64,000 bases of DNA from contig NW_027418154.1 of NCBI RefSeq assembly GCF_009905375.1, positions 124,001 to 188,000 of the forward strand. Reading direction: 5' to 3'. Under the pieces are notes generated by a model. It had not been told where the DNA came from, searched no databases, and saw only the letters and a program-made list of their open reading frames with translations. This DNA comes from Apium graveolens. Taxonomy: Eukaryota; Streptophyta; Magnoliopsida; Apiales; Apiaceae. The first letter of the stretch is position 1. Each line of letters starts with the position of its first letter. Below, in pieces: positions 34,591 through 50,000 of this stretch. The translations under genes were made by a program, and so were the position numbers.

Positions 34591-37301
34591 TACCAGTATA
34601 GCAAGTGACTCTTATAAGGTGCAAAGTGACTCTAATATGATGAGAAGTCACTTACATGATTGATTAGTGCCAAAATGTGGCCCAAAATTGACTTGTAGGA
34701 AAGGGGTACCAAGAGGTGGTTAAAGGATGTCTAATTGCATTTACGTGATGTTAACATGTTAATTGTATCAATATATGGGGCAAGTGACTCTTATAGGGTG
34801 CAAAGGTACTCTAATATGGTGAATAGTGACTTACATGGTTGATTAGAGTCAAAATGTGGAACAAAATTAACTTGTATGAAAGTGGCATTAATAGGTGGTA
34901 AAAGGATGTCAAATTGGATGTATATGATGTTAACATGTCAATTGTTGCATATATGGTGGAAAGTGACTCTTATAGGGTGCAAAGTGACTCTAATATGGTG
35001 AGAAGTGACTAACATTGTTAATTAGAACCAAAATGTGGACCAAAATTGACTTGTATGAATATGGCACTAAGAGGTGGTAAAAGGATTTCTAATAACATGT
35101 ACATGATGTTAACATGTTAATTGTACCAATATATGATAGCAGGTGACTCTTATAAGGTGCAAAGTGACTCTAATATGGTGAGAAGTCACTTACATGATTG
35201 ATTAGAGCCAAAATGTGGCCCAAAATTGACTTGTATGAAAGGGGTACCAAAAGGTGGTTAAAGGATGTCTAATTGCATGTACATGATGTTAACATGTTAA
35301 TTATATCAATATTTGGTGGCAAGTGACTCTTAAAGAGTGCAAAGTGACTCTAATATGGTGAAAAGTGACTAACATGGTTAATTAGAACCAAAATGTGGAC
35401 CAAAATTGACTTGTATGAATATGGCACTAAGAGGTGGTAAAAGGATTTCTAATAACATGTACATGATGTTAACATGTTAATTGTACCAATATATGATGGC
35501 AAGTGACTCTTATAAGGTGCAAAGTGACTCTAATATGGTGAGAAGTCACTTACATGATTGATTAGAGCCAAAATGTGGCCCAAAATTGACTTGTACGCAA
35601 GGGGTACCAAGAGGTGGTTAAAGGATGTCTAATTGCATGTACATGATGTTAACATGTTAATTATATCTATATTTGGTGACAAGTGACTCTTAAAGGGTGC
35701 AAAGTGACTCTAATATGGTGAGAAGTGACTAACATGGTTAATTAGAACCAAAATGTGGACCAAAATTGACTTGTATGAATATGGCACTAAGAGGTGGTAA
35801 AAGGATTTCTAATTGCATGTACATGATGTTAACATGTTAATTGTACCAGTATATGATGGCAAGTGACTCTTATAAGGTGCAAAGTGACTCTAATATGATG
35901 AGAAGTCACTTACATGATTGATTAGTGCCAAAATGTGGCCCAAAATTGACTTGTAGGAAAGGGGTACCAAGAGGTGGTTAAAGGATGTCTAATTGCATTT
36001 ACGTGATGTTAACATGTTAATTGTATCAATATATGGGGCAAGTGACTCTAATAGGGTGTAAAGGTACTCTAATATGGTGAACAGTGACTTACATGGTTGA
36101 TTAGAGGCAAAATGTGGAACAAAATTAACTTGTATGAAAGTGGCATTAATAGGTGGTAAAAGGATGTCAAATTGGATGTATATGATGTTAACATGTCAAT
36201 TGTTGCATATATGGTGGACAGTGACTCTTATAGGGTGCAAAGTGACTCTATTATGGTGAGAAGTGACTAACACGGTTAATTAGAACCAAAATGTGGACCA
36301 AAATTGACTTGTATGAATATGGCACTAAGAGGTGGTAAAAGGATTTCTAATAACATGTACATGATGTTAACATGTTAATTGTACCAATATATGATGGCAA
36401 ATGACTCTTATAAGGTGCAAAGTGACTCTAATATGGTGAGAAGTCACTTACATGATTGATTAGAGCCAAAATGTGGCCCAAAATTGACTTGTAGGAAAGG
36501 GGTACCAAGAGGTGGTTAAAGGATGTCTAATGGCATGTACATGATGTGAACATGTTAATTATATCAATATACGGTGGCAAGTGACTCCTATAGGGTGCAA
36601 AGTGACTCTTATAGGGTGTAAAGGTACTCTAATATGGTGAACAGTGACTTACATGGTTGATTAGAGCCAAAATGTGGAACAAAATTAACTTGTATGAAAG
36701 TGGCATTAAGAGGTGGTAAAAGGATGTCAAATTGGATGTATATGATGTTAACATGTCAATTGTTGCAAATATGGTGGAAAGTGACTCTTATAGGGTGCAA
36801 AGTGACTCTGATATGGTGAGAAGTGACTAGCATGGTTAATTAGAACCAAAATGTGGACCAAAATTGACTTGTATGAATATTGCACTAAGAGGTGGTAAAA
36901 GGATTTCTAATTGTATGTCCATGATGTTAACATGTTAATTGTACCAATATATGATGGCAAGTGACTCTTATAAGGTGCAAAGTGACTCTAATATGGTGAG
37001 AAGTCACTTACATGATTGAGTAGAGCCAAAATGTGGCCCAAAATTGACTTGTACGAAAGGGGTACCAAGAGGTGGTTAAAGGATGTCTAATTGCATGTAC
37101 ATGATGTTAACATGTTAATTATATCAATATTTGGTGGCAAGTGACTCTTAAAGGGTGCAAAGTGACTCTAATATGGTGAGAAGTGACTAACATGGTTAAT
37201 TAGAACCAAAATGTGGACCAAAATTGACTTGTATGAATATGGCACTAAGAGGTGGTAAAAGGATTTCTAATTGCATGTACATGATGTTAACATGTTAATT
37301 G
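34591..37301 (+). repeat. 15-mer HOR (P + T4-T5 + E) (2711 bp)
   Basis: Order: T1-T2-T3-T4-T5-T4-T5-T1-T2-T3-T4-hyb-T3-T4-T5. Compared with the 13-mer it has an additional T4-T5 dimer (the acgcaagg T4 and atctatattt T5). It starts with taccagtatagc, whereas units to the left start tactagtatagc. The T2 near 36045 carries gactctaatagggtg, a marker shared with 38396, 45835, 54725 and 58885. Confidence 0.86.
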
Positions 37302-39652
37302 TACCAGTATAGCAAGTGACTCTTATAAGGTGCAAAGTGACTCTAATATGATGAGAAGTCACTTACATGATTGATTAGTGCCAAAATGTGGCCCAAAATT
37401 GACTTGTAGGAAAGGGGTACCAAGAGGTGGTTAAAGGATGTCTAATTGCATTTACGTGATGTTAACATGTTAATTGTATCAATATATGGGGCAAGTGACT
37501 CTTATAGGGTGCAAAGGTACTCTAATATGGTGAATAGTGACTTACATGGTTGATTAGAGTCAAAATGTGGAACAAAATTAACTTGTATGAAAGTGGCATT
37601 AATAGGTGGTAAAAGGATGTCAAATTGGATGTATATGATGTTAACATGTCAATTGTTGCATATATGGTGGAAAGTGACTCTTATAGGGTGCAAAGTGACT
37701 CTATTATGGTGAGAAGTGACTAACACGGTTAATTAGAACCAAAATGTGGACCAAAATTGACTTGTATGAATATGGCACTAAGAGGTGGTAAAAGGATTTC
37801 TAATAACATGTACATGATGTTAACATGTTAATTGTACCAATATATGATGGCAAGTGACTCTTATAAGGTGCAAAGTGACTCTAATATGGTGAGAAGTCAC
37901 TTACATGATTGATTAGAGCCAAAATGTGGCCCAAAATTGACTTCTACGCAAGGGGTACCAAGAGGTGGTTAAAGGATGTCTAATTGCATGTACATGATGT
38001 TAACATGTTAATTATATCTATATTTGGTGACAAGTGACTCTTAAAGGGTGCAAAGTGACTCTAATATGGTGAGAAGTGACTAACATGGATAATTAGAACC
38101 AAAATGTGGACCAAAATTGACTTGTATGAATATGGCACTAAGAGGTGGTAAAAGGATTTCTAATTGCATGTACATGATGTTAACATGTTAATTGTACCAG
38201 TATATGATGGCAAGTGACTCTTATAAGGTGCAAAGTGACTCTAATATGATGAGAAGTCACTTACATGATTGATTAGTGCCAAAATGTGGCCCAAAATTGA
38301 CTTGTAGGAAAGGGGTACCAAGAGGTGGTTAAAGGTTGTCTAATTGCATTTACGTGATGTTAACATGTTAATTGTATCAATATATGGGGCAAGTGACTCT
38401 AATAGGGTGTAAAGGTACTCTAATATGGTGAACAGTGACTTACATGGTTGATTAGAGGCAAAATGTGGAACAAAATTAACTTGTATGAAAGTGGCATTAA
38501 TAGGTGGTAAAAGGATGTCAAATTGGATGTATATGATGTTAACATGTCAATTGTTGCATATATGGTGGAAAGTGACTCTTATAGGGTGCAAAGTGACTCT
38601 ATTATGGTGAGAAGTGACTAACACGGTTAATTAGAACCAAAATGTGGACCAAAATTGACTTGTATGAATATGGCACTAAGAGGTGGTAAAAGGATTTCTA
38701 ATAACATGTACATGATGTTAACATGTTAATTGTACCAATATATGATGGCAAATGACTCTTATAAGGTGCAAAGTGACTCTAATATGGTGAGAAGTCACTT
38801 ACATGATTGATTAGAGCCAAAATGTGGCCCAAAATTGACTTGTAGGAAAGTGGTACCAAGAGGTGGTTAAAGGATGTCTAATGGCATGTACATGATCTGA
38901 ACATGTTAATTATATCAATATACGGTGGCAAGTGACTCCTATAGGGTGCAAAGTGACTCTTATAGGGTGTAAAGGTACTCTAATATGGTGAACAGTGACT
39001 TACATGGTTGATTAGAGCCAAAATGTGGAACAAAATTAACTTGTATGAAAGTGGCATTAAGAGGTGGTAAAAGGATGTCAAATTGGATGTATATGATGTT
39101 AACATGTCAATTGTTGCATATATGGTGGAAAGTGACTCTTATAGGGTGCAAAGTGACTCTGATATGGTGAGAAGTGACTAGCATGGTTAATTAGAACCAA
39201 AATGTGGACCTAAATTGACTTGTATGAATATTGCACTAACAGGTGGTAAAAGGATTTCTAATTGTATGTCCATGATGTTAACATGTTAATTGTACCAATA
39301 TATGATGGCAAGTGACTCTTATAAGGTGCAAAGTGACTCTAATATGGTGAGAAGTCACTTACATGATTGAGTAGAGCCAAAATGTGGCCCAAAATTGACT
39401 TTTACGAAAGGGGTACCAAGAGGTGGTTAAAGGATGTCTAATTGCATGTACATGATGTTAACATGTTAATTATATCAATATTTGGTGGCAAGTGACTCTT
39501 AAAGGGTGCAAAGTGACTCTAATATGGTGAGAAGTGACTAACATGGTTAATTAGAACCAAAATGTGGACCAAAATTGACTTGTATGAATATGGCACTAAG
39601 AGGTGGTAAAAGGATTTCTAATTGCATGTACATGATGTTAACATGTTAATTG
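37302..39652 (+). repeat. 13-mer HOR (P+E) (2351 bp)
   Basis: T1-T2-T3(ctattatgg)-T4(acgcaagg)-T5(atctatattt)-T1-T2-T3-T4-hyb-T3-T4-T5. The first T3 and T4 subtypes show that T4-T5 and flanking monomers were removed relative to the preceding 15-mer by exchange between its two T3 copies. Private changes include cttctacgc near 37941, ggttgtct near 38333 and gatctgaac near 38893. Confidence 0.86.
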
Positions 39653-39990
39653 TACCAGTATAGCAAGTGACTCTTATAAGGTGCAAAGTGACTCTAATAT
39701 GATGAGAAGTCACTTACATGATTGATTAGTGCCAAAATGTGGCCCAAAATTGACTTGTAGGAAAGGGGTACCAAGAGGTGGTTAAAGGATGTCTAATTGC
39801 ATTTACGTGATGTTAACATGTTAATTGTATCAATATATGGGGCAAGTGACTCTTATAGGGTGCAAAGGTACTCTAATATGGTGAATAGTGACTTACATGG
39901 TTGATTAGAGTCAAAATGTGGAACAAAATTAACTTGTATGAAAGTGGCATTAATAGGTGGTAAAAGGATGTCAAATTGGATGTATATGAT

Positions 39991-41808
39991 GTTAACATGT
40001 CAATTGTTGCATATATGGTGGAAAGTGACTCTTATAGGGTGCAAAGTGACTCTAATATGGTGAGAAGTGACTAACATTGTTAATTAGAACCAAAATGTGG
40101 ACCAAAATTGACTTCTATGAATATGGCACTAAGAGGTGGTAAAAGGATTGTTAATTGCATGTCCATGATGTTAACATGTTAATTGTACCAATATATGATG
40201 GCAGGTGACTCTTATAAGTTGCAAAGTGACTCTAATATGGTGAGAAGTCACTTACATGATTGATTAGAGCCAAAATGTGGCCCAAAATTGACTTGTATGA
40301 AAGGGGTACCAAGAGGTGGTTAAAGGATGTCTAATTGCATGTACATGATGTTAACATGTTAATTATATCAATATTTGGTGGCAAGTGACTCTTAAATGGT
40401 GCAAAGTGACTCTAATATGGTGAAAAGTGACTAACATGGTTAATTAGAACCAAAATGTGGACCAAAATTGACTTGTATGACTATGGCACTAAGAGGTGGT
40501 AAAAGGATTTCTAATAACATGTACATGATGTTAACATGTTAATTGTACCAATATATGATGGCAAGTGACTCTTATAAGGTGCAAAGTGACTCTAATATGG
40601 TGAGAAGTCACTTACATGATTGATTAGAGCCAAAATGTGGCCCAAAATTGACTTGTAGGAAAGGGGTACCAAGAGGTGGTTAAAGGATGTCTAATTGCAT
40701 GTACATGATGTGAACATGTTAATTGTATCAATATACGGTGGCAAGTGACTCCTATAGGGTGCAAAGTGACTCTTATAGGGTGTAAAGGTACTCTAATATG
40801 GTGAACAGTGACTTACATGGTTGATTAGAGCCAAAATGTGGAACAAAATTAACTTGTATGAAAGTGGCATTAAGAGGTGGTAAAAGGATGTCAAATTGGA
40901 TGTATATGATGTTAACATGTCAATTGTTGCATATATGGTGGAAAGTGACTCTTATAGGGTGCAAAGTGACTCTAATATGGTGAGAAGTGACTAACATGGT
41001 TAATTAGAACCAAAATGTGGACCAAAATTGACTTGTATGAATATTGCACTAAGAGGTGGTAAAAGGATTTCTAATTGCATGTCCATGATGTTAACATGTT
41101 AATTGTACCAATATATGATGGCAGGTGACTCTTATAAGGTGCAAAGTAACTCTAATATGGTGAGAAGTCACTTACATGATTGAGTAGAGCCAAAATGTGG
41201 CCCAAAATTGACTTGTACGAAAGGGGTACCAAGAGGTGGTTAAAGGATGTCTAATTGCATGTACATGATGTTAACATGTTAATTATATCAATATTTGGTG
41301 GCAAGTGACTCTTAAAGGGTGCAAAGTGACTCTAATATGGTGAGAAGTGACTAACATGGTTAATTAGAACCAAAATGTGGACCAAAATTGACTTGTATGA
41401 ATATGGCACTAAGAGGTGGTAAAAGGATTTCTAATTGCATGTACATGATGTTAACATGTTAATTGTACCAGTATATGATGGCAAGTTACTCTTATAAGGT
41501 GCAAAGTGACTCTAATATGATGAGAAGTCACTTACATGATTGATTAGTGCCAAAATGTGGCCCAAAATTGACTTGTAGAAAAGGGGTACCAAGAGGTGGT
41601 TAAAGGATGTCTAATTGCATTTACGTGATGTTAACATGTTAATTGTATCAATATATGGGGCAAGTGACTCTTATAGGGTGCAAAGGTACTCTAATATGGT
41701 GAACAGTGACTTACATGGTTGATTAGAGCCAAAATGTGGAACAAAATTAACTTGTATGAAAGTGGCATTAATAGGTGGTAAAAGGATGTCAAATTGGATG
41801 TATATGAT
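39991..41808 (+). repeat. 10-mer tandem duplication, copy 1 (1818 bp)
   Basis: Bounded by GTTAAC sites at 39991 and 41809. Order from T3: T3-T4-T5-T4-hyb-T3-T4-T5-T1-T2. Markers ggattgttaattgc, gcaggtgactc with ataagttgc, cttaaatggtgc, gtatgactatgg and gcaaagtaactc recur in copy 2 at 1818 bp. Only about five differences were noticed by eye, among them acttctatg and gcaagttactc here. Confidence 0.88.
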
Positions 41809-43626
41809 GTTAACATGTCAATTGTTGCATATATGGTGGAAAGTGACTCTTATAGGGTGCAAAGTGACTCTAATATGGTGAGAAGTGACTAACATTGTTA
41901 ATTAGAACCAAAATGTGGACCAAAATTGACTTGTATGAATATGGCACTAAGAGGTGGTAAAAGGATTGTTAATTGCATGTCCATGATGTTAACATGTTAA
42001 TTGTACCAATATATGATGGCAGGTGACTCTTATAAGTTGCAAAGTGACTCTAATATGGTGAGAAGTCACTTACATGATTGATTAGAGCCAAAATGTGGCC
42101 CAAAATTGACTTGTATGAAAGGGGTACCAAGAGGTGGTTAAAGGATGTCTAATTGCATGTACATGATGTTAACATGTTAATTATATCAATATTTGGTGGC
42201 AAGTGACTCTTAAATGGTGCAAAGTGACTCTAATATGGTGAAAAGTGACTAACATGGTTAATTAGAACCAAAATGTGGACCAAAATTGACTTGTATGACT
42301 ATGGCACTAAGAGGTGGTAAAAGGATTTCTAATAACATGTACATGATGTTAACATGTTAATTGTACCAATATATGATGGCAAGTGACTCTTATAAGGTGC
42401 AAAGTGACTCTAATATGGTGAGAAGTCACTTACATGATTGATTAGAGCCAAAATGTGGCCCAAAATTGACTTGTAGGAAAGGGGTACCAAGAGGTGGTTA
42501 AAGGATGTCTAATTGCATGTACATGATGTGAACATGTTAATTGTATCAATATACGGTGGCAAGTGACTCCTATAGGGTGCAAAGTGACTCTTATAGGGTG
42601 TAAAGGTACTCTAATATGGTGAACAGTGACTTACATGGTTGATTAGAGCCAAAATGTGGAACAAAATTAACTTGTATGAAAGTGGCATTAAGAGGTGGTA
42701 AAAGGATGTCAAATTGGATGTATATGATGTTAACATGTCAATTGTTGCATATATGGTGGAAAGTGACTCTTATAGGGTGCAAAGTGACTCTAATATGGTG
42801 AGAAGTGACTAACATGGTTAATTAGAACCAAAATGTGGACCAAAATTGACTTGTATGAATATTGCACTAAGAGGTGGTAAAAGGATTTCTAATTGCATGT
42901 CCATGATGTTAACATGTTAATTGTACCAATATATGATGGCAGGTGACTCTTATAAGGTGCAAAGTAACTCTAATATGGTGAGAAGTCACTTACATGATTG
43001 AGTAGAGCCAAAATGTGGCCCAAAATTGACTTGTACGAAAGGGGTACCAAGAGGTGGTTAAAGGATGTCTAATTGCATGTACATGATGTTAACATGTTAA
43101 TTATATCAATATTTGGTGGCAAGTGACTCTTAAAGGGTGCAAAGTGACTCTAATATGGTGAGAAGTGACTAACATGGTTAATTAGAACCAAAATGTGGAC
43201 CAAAATTAACTTGTATGAATATGGCACTAAGAGGTGGTAAAAGGATTTCTAATTGCATGTACATGATGTTAACATGTTAATTGTACCAGTATATGATGGC
43301 AAGTGACTCTTATAAGGTGCAAAGTGACTCTAATATGATGAGAAGTCACTTACATGATTGATTAGTGCCAAAATGTGGCCCTAAAATTGACTTGTAGAAA
43401 GGGGTACCAAGAGGTGGTTAAAGGATGTCTAATTGCATTTACGTGATGTTAACATGTTAATTGTATCAATATATGGGGCAAGTGACTCTTATAGGGTGCA
43501 AAGGTACTCTAATATGGTGAACAGTGACTTACATGGTTGATTAGAGCCAAAATGTGGAACAAAATTAACTTGTATGAAAGTGGCATTAATAGGTGGTAAA
43601 AGGATGTCAAATTGGATGTATATGAT
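41809..43626 (+). repeat. 10-mer tandem duplication, copy 2 (1818 bp)
   Basis: Same content as copy 1, from GTTAAC at 41809 to the one at 43627. Differences seen are gaccaaaattaac near 43207 and paired single-base indels in the T1 near 43380-43400 (ctaaaattg, then gtagaaagg). A further 1818-bp P+Q unit lies at 61637-63454, so this module is used more than once in block B. Confidence 0.88.
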
Positions 43627-44741
43627 GTTAACATGTCAATTGTTGCATATATGGTGGAAAGTGACTCTTATAGGGTGCAAAGTGACTCTATTAATGTGAG
43701 AAGTGACTAACACGGTTAATTAGACCCAAAATGTGGACCAAAATTGACTTGTATGAATATGGCACTAAGAGGTGGTAAAAGGATTTCTAATAACATGTAC
43801 ATGATGTTAACATGTTAATTGTACCAATATATGATGGCAAATGACTCTTATAAGGTGCAAAGTGACTCTAATATGGTGAGAAGTCACTTACATGATTGAT
43901 TAGAGCCAAAATGTGGCCCAAAATTGACTTGTAGGAAAGGGGTACCAAGAGGTGGTTAAAGGATGTCTAATGGCATGTACATGATGTGAACATGTTAATT
44001 GTATCAATATACGGTGGCAAGTGACTCCTATAGGGTGCAAAGTGACTCTTATAGGGTGTAAAGGTACTCTAATATGGTGAATAGTGACTTACATGGTTGA
44101 TTAGAGCCAAAATGTGGAACAAAATTAACTTGTATGAAAGTGGCATTAAGAGGTGGTAGAAGGATGTCAAATTGGATGTATATGATGTTAACATGTCAAT
44201 TGTTGCATATATGGTGGAAAGTGACTCTTATAGGGTGCAAAGTGACTCTGATATGGTGAGAAGTGACTAGCATGGTTAATTAGAACCAAAATGTGGACCA
44301 AAATTGACTTGTATGAATATTGCACTAAGAGGTGGTAAAAGGATTTCTAATTGTATGTCCATGATGTTAACATGTTAATTGTACCAATATATGATGGCAA
44401 GTGACTCTTATAAGGTGCAAAGTGACTCTAATATGGTGAGAAGTCACTTACATGATTGAGTAGAGCCAAAATGTGGCCCAAAATTGACTTGTACGAAAGG
44501 GGTACCAAGAGGTGGTTAAAGGATGTCTAATTGCATGTACATGATGTTAACATGTTAATTATATCAATATTTGGTGGCAAGTGACTCTTAAAGGGTGCAA
44601 AGTGACTCTAATATGGTGAGAAGTGACTAACATGGTTAATTAGAACCAAAATGTGGACCAAAATTGACTTGTATGAATATGGCACTAAGAGGTGGTAAAA
44701 GGATTTCTAATTGCATGTACATGATGTTAACATGTTAATTG

Positions 44742-47091
44742 TACTAGTATAGCAAGTGACTCTTATAAGGTGCAAAGTGACTCTAATATGATGAGAAGTC
44801 ACTTACATGATTGATTAGTGCCAAAATGTGGCCCAAAATTGACTTGTAGGAAAGGGGTACCAAGAGGTGGTTAAAGGATGTCTAATTGCATTTACGTGAT
44901 GTTAACATGTTAATTGTATCAATATATGGGGCAAGTGACTCTTATAGGGTGCAAAGGTACTCTAATATGGTGAATAGTGACTTACATGGTTGATTAGAGT
45001 CAAAATGTGGAACAAAATTAACTTGTATGAAAGTGGCATTAATAGGTGGTAAAAGGATGTCAAATTGGATGTATATGATGTTAACATGTCAATTGTTGCA
45101 TATATGGTGGAAAGTGACTCTTATAGGGTGCAAAGTGACTCTAATATGGTGAGAAGTGACTAACACGGTTAATTAGAACCAAAATGTGGACCAAAATTGA
45201 CTTGTATGCATATGGCACTAAGAGGTGGTAAAAGGATTTCTAATTACATGTACATGATGTTAACATGTTAATTGTACCAATATATGATGGCAAGTGACTC
45301 TTATAAGGTGCAAAGTGACTCTAATATGGTGAGAAGTCACTTACATGATTGATTAGAGCCAAAATGTGGCCCAAAATTGACTTGTACGCAAGGGGTACCA
45401 AGAGGTGGTTAAAGGATGTCTAATTGCATGTACATGATGTTAACATGTTAATTATATCATATTTGGTGGCAAGTGACTCTTAAAGGGTGCAAAGTGACTC
45501 TAATATGGTGAGAAGTGACTAACATGGTTAATTAGAACCAAAATGTGGACCAAAATTGACTTGTATGAATATGGCACTAAGAGGTGGTAAAAGGATTTCT
45601 AATTGCATGTACATGATGTTAACATGTTAATTGTACCAGTATATGATGGCAAGTGACTCTTATAAGGTGCAAAGTGACTCTAATATGATGAGAAGTCACT
45701 TACATGATTGATTAGTGCCAAAATGTGGCCCAAAATTGACTTGTAGGAAAGGGGTACCAAGAGGTGGTTAAAGGATGTCTAATTGCATTTACGTGATGTT
45801 AACATGTTAATTGTATCAATATATGGGGCAAGTGACTCTAATAGGGTGTAAAGGTACTCTAATATGGTGAACAGTGACTTACATGGTTGATTAGAGGCAA
45901 AATGTGGAACAAAATTAACTTGTATGAAAGTGGCATTAATAGGTGGTAAAAGGATGTCAAATTGGATGTATATGATGTTAACATGTCAATTGTTGCATAT
46001 ATGGTGGAAAGTGACTCTTATAGGGTGCAAAGTGACTCTAATTATGGTGAGAAGTGACTAACACGGTTAATTAGAACCAAAATGTGGACCAAAATTGACT
46101 TGTATGAATATGGCACTAAGAGGTGGTAAAAGGATTTCTAATAACATGTGCATGATGTTAACATGTTAATTGTACCAATATATGATGGCAAATGACTCTT
46201 ATAAGGTGCAAAGTGACTCTAATATGGTGAGAAGTCACTTACATGATTGATTAGAGCCAAAATGTGGCCCAAAATTGACTTGTAGGAAAGAGGTACCAAG
46301 AGGTGGTTAAAGGATGTCTAATGGCATGTACATGATGTGAACATGTTAATTATATCAATATACGGTGGCAAGTGACTCCTATAGGGTGCAAAGTGACTCT
46401 TATAGGGTGTAAAGGTACTCTAATATGGTGAACAGTGACTTACATGGTTGATTAGAGCCAAAATGTGGAACAAAATTAACTTGTATGAAAGTGGCATTAA
46501 GAGGTGGTAAAAGGATGTCAAATTGGATGTATATGATGTTAACATGTCAATTGTTGCATATATGGTAGAAAGTGACTCTTATAGGGTGCAAAGTGACTCT
46601 ATATGGTGAGAAGTGACTAACATGGTTAATTAGAACCAAAATGTGGACCAAAATTGACTTGTATGAATATTGCACTAAGAGGTGGTAAAAGGATTTCTAA
46701 TTGCTATGTCCATGATGTTAACATGTTAATTGTACCAATATATGATGGCAAGTGACTCTTATAAGGTGCAAAGTGACTCTAATATGGTGAGAAGTCACTT
46801 ACATGATTGATTAGAGCCAAAATGTGGCCCAAAATTGACTTGTAGGAAAGGGGTACCAAGAGGTGGTTAAAGGATGTCTAATTGCATGTACATGATGTTA
46901 ACATGTTAATTATATCAATATTTGGTGGCAAGTGACTCTTATAGGGTGCAAAGTAACTCTAATATGGTGAGAACTGACTAACATGGTTAATTTGAACCAA
47001 AATGTGGACCAAAATTGACTTGTATGAATATGGCACTAAGAGGTGGTAAAGGATTTCTAATTGCATGTACATGATGTTAACATGTTAATTG
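44742..47091 (+). repeat. 13-mer HOR (P+E) (2350 bp)
   Basis: Begins with the older-looking tag tactagtatagc, unlike its neighbours with taccag. The layout is that of the other 13-mers, with one hybrid near 46371. Several single-base indels distinguish it: atatcatatttgg near 45460, ctaattatgg near 46040, ctctatatggtg near 46598, ttgctatgtcc near 46701 and ggtggtaaagg near 47044. Confidence 0.84.
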
Positions 47092-50000
47092 TACCAGTAT
47101 ATGAGCAAGTGACTCTTATAAGGTGCAAAGTGACTCTAATATGATGAGAAGTCACTTACATGATTGATTAGTGCCAAAATGTGGCCCAAAATTGACTTGT
47201 AGGAAAGGGGTACCAAGAGGTGGTTAAAGGATGTCTAATTGCATTTACGTGATGTTAACATGTTAATTGTATCAATATATGGGGCAAGTGACTCTTATAG
47301 GGTGCAAAGGTACTCTAATATGGTGAATAGTGACTTACATGGTTGATTAGAGTCAAAATGTGGAACAAAATTAACTTGTATGAAAGTGGCATTAATAGGT
47401 GTTAAAAGGATGTCAAATTGGATTTATATGATGTTAACATGTCAATTGTTGCATATATGGTGGAAAGTGACTCTTATAGGGTGCAAAGTGACTCTAATAT
47501 GGTGAGAAGTGACTAACATTGTTAATTAGAACCAAAATATGGACCAAAATTGACTTGTATGAATATCGCACTAAGAGGTGGTAAAAGGATTGTTAATTGC
47601 ATGTCCATGATGTTAACATGTTAATTGTACCAATATATGATGGCAGGTGACTCTTATAAGTTGCAAAGTGACTCTAATATGGTGAGAAGTCACTTACATG
47701 ATTGATTAGAGCCAAAATGTGGCCCAAAATTGACTTGTATGAAAGGGGTACCAAGAGGTGGTTAAAGGATGTCTAATTGCATGTACATGATGTTAACATG
47801 TTAATTATATCAATATTTGGTGGCAAGTGACTCTTAAATGGTGCAAAGTGACTCTAATATGGTGAAAAGTGACTAACATGGTTAATTAGAACCAAAATGT
47901 GGACCAAAATTGACTTGTATGAATATGGCACTAAGAGGTGGTAAAAGGATTTCTAATAACATGTACATGATGTTAACATGTTAATTGTACCAATATATGA
48001 TGGCAAGTGACTCTTATAAGGTGCAAAGTGACTCTAACATGGTGAGAAGTCACTTACATGATTGATTAGAGCCAAAATGTGGCCCAAAATTGACTTGTAG
48101 GAAAGGGGTACCAAGAGGTGGTTAAAGGATGTCTAATTGCATGTACATGATGTGAAAATGTTAATTGTATCAATATATGGTGGCAAGTGACTCCTATAGG
48201 GTGCAAAGTGACTCTTATAGGGTGTAAAGGTACTCTAATATGGTGAACAGTGACTTACATGGTTGATTAGAGCCAAAATGTGGAACAAAATTAACTTGTA
48301 TGAAAGTGGCATTAAGAGGTGGTAAAAGGATGTCAAATTGGATGTATATGATGTTAACATGTCAATTGTTGCATATATGGTGGAAAGTGACTCTTATAGG
48401 GTGCAAAGTGACTCTAATATGGTGAGAAGTGACTAACATGGTTAATTAGAACCAAAATGTGGACCAAAATTGACTTGTATGAATATTGCACTAAGAGGTG
48501 GTAAAAGGATTTCTAATTGCATGTCCATGATGTTAACATATTAATTGTACCAATATATGATGGCAGGTGACTCTTATAAGGTGCAAAGTAACTCTAATAT
48601 GGTGAGAAGTCACTTACATGATTGAGTAGAGCCAAAATGTGGCCCAAAATTGACTTGTACGAAAGGGGTACCAAGAGGTGGTTAAAGGATGTCTAATTGC
48701 ATGTACATGATGTTAACATGTTAATTATATCAATATTTGGTGGCAAGTGACTCTTAAAGGGTGCAAAGTGACTCTAATATGGTGAGAAGTGACTAACATG
48801 GTTAATTAGAACCAAAATGTGGACCAAAATTAACTTGTATGAATATGGCACTAAGAGGTGGTAAAAGGATTTCTAATTGCATGTACATGATGTTAACATG
48901 TTAATTGTACCAGTATATGATGGCAAGTGACTCTTATAAGGTGCAAAGTGACTCTAATATGATGAGAAGTCACTAACATGATTGATTAGATGCCAAAATG
49001 TGGCCCAAAATTGACTTGAAGAAAAGGGGTACCAAGAGGTGGTTAAAGGATGTCTAATTGCATTTACGTGATGTTAACATGTTAATTGTATCAATATATG
49101 GGGCAAGTGACTCTTATAGGGTGCAAAGGTACTCTAATATGGTGAACAGTGACTTACATGGTTGATTAGAGCCAAAATGTGGAACAAAATTAACTTGTAT
49201 GAAAGTGGCATTAATAAGTGGTAAAAGGATGTCAAATTGGATGTATATGATGTTAACATGTCAATTGTTGCATATATGGTGGAAAGTGACTCTTATAGGG
49301 TGCAAAGTGACTCTATTATGGTGAGAAGTGACTAACACGGTTAATTAGAACCAAAATGTGGACCAAAATTGATTTGTATGAATATGGCACTAAGAGGTGG
49401 TAAAAGGATTTCTAATAACATGTACATGATGTTAACATGTTAATTGTACCAATATATGATGGCAAATAACTCTTATAAGGTGCAAAGTGACTCTAATATG
49501 GTGAGAAGTCACTTACATGATTGATTAGAGCCAAAATGTGGCCCCAAAATTGACTTGTAGGAAAGGGGGTACCAAGAGGTGGTTAAAGGATGTCTAATGG
49601 CATGTACATGATGTGAACATGTTAATTGTATCAATATACGGTGGCAAGTGACTCCTATAGGGTGCAAAGTGACTCTTATAGGGTGTAAAGGTACTCTAAT
49701 ATGGTGAACAGTGACTTACATGGTTGATTAGAGCCAAAATGTGGAACAAAATTAACTTGTATGAAAGTGGCATTAAGAGGTGGTAAAAGGATGTCAAATT
49801 GGATGTATATGATGTTAACATGTCAATTGTTGCATATATGGTGGAAAGTGACTCTTATAGGGTGCAAAGTGACTCTGATATGGTGAGAAGTGACTAGCTT
49901 GGTTAATTAGAACCAAAATGTGGACCAAAATTGACTTGTATGAATATTGCACTAAGAGGTGGTAAAAGGATTTCTAATTGTATGTCCATGATGTTAACAT

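Larger units (their letters stand above)
39653..44741 (+). repeat. 28-mer HOR (P+Q+P+Q+E) (5089 bp)
   Basis: Starts at the T1 tag and runs 28 monomers to the next tag, with three hybrid monomers. It contains a tandem duplication of a 10-mer (P+Q), annotated separately, followed by an E module of 1458 bp (43284-44741). The internal T1 copies at 41466 and 43284 have the undeleted 5' end (taccagtatatg), so the tag is not copied with every pentamer. Confidence 0.85.
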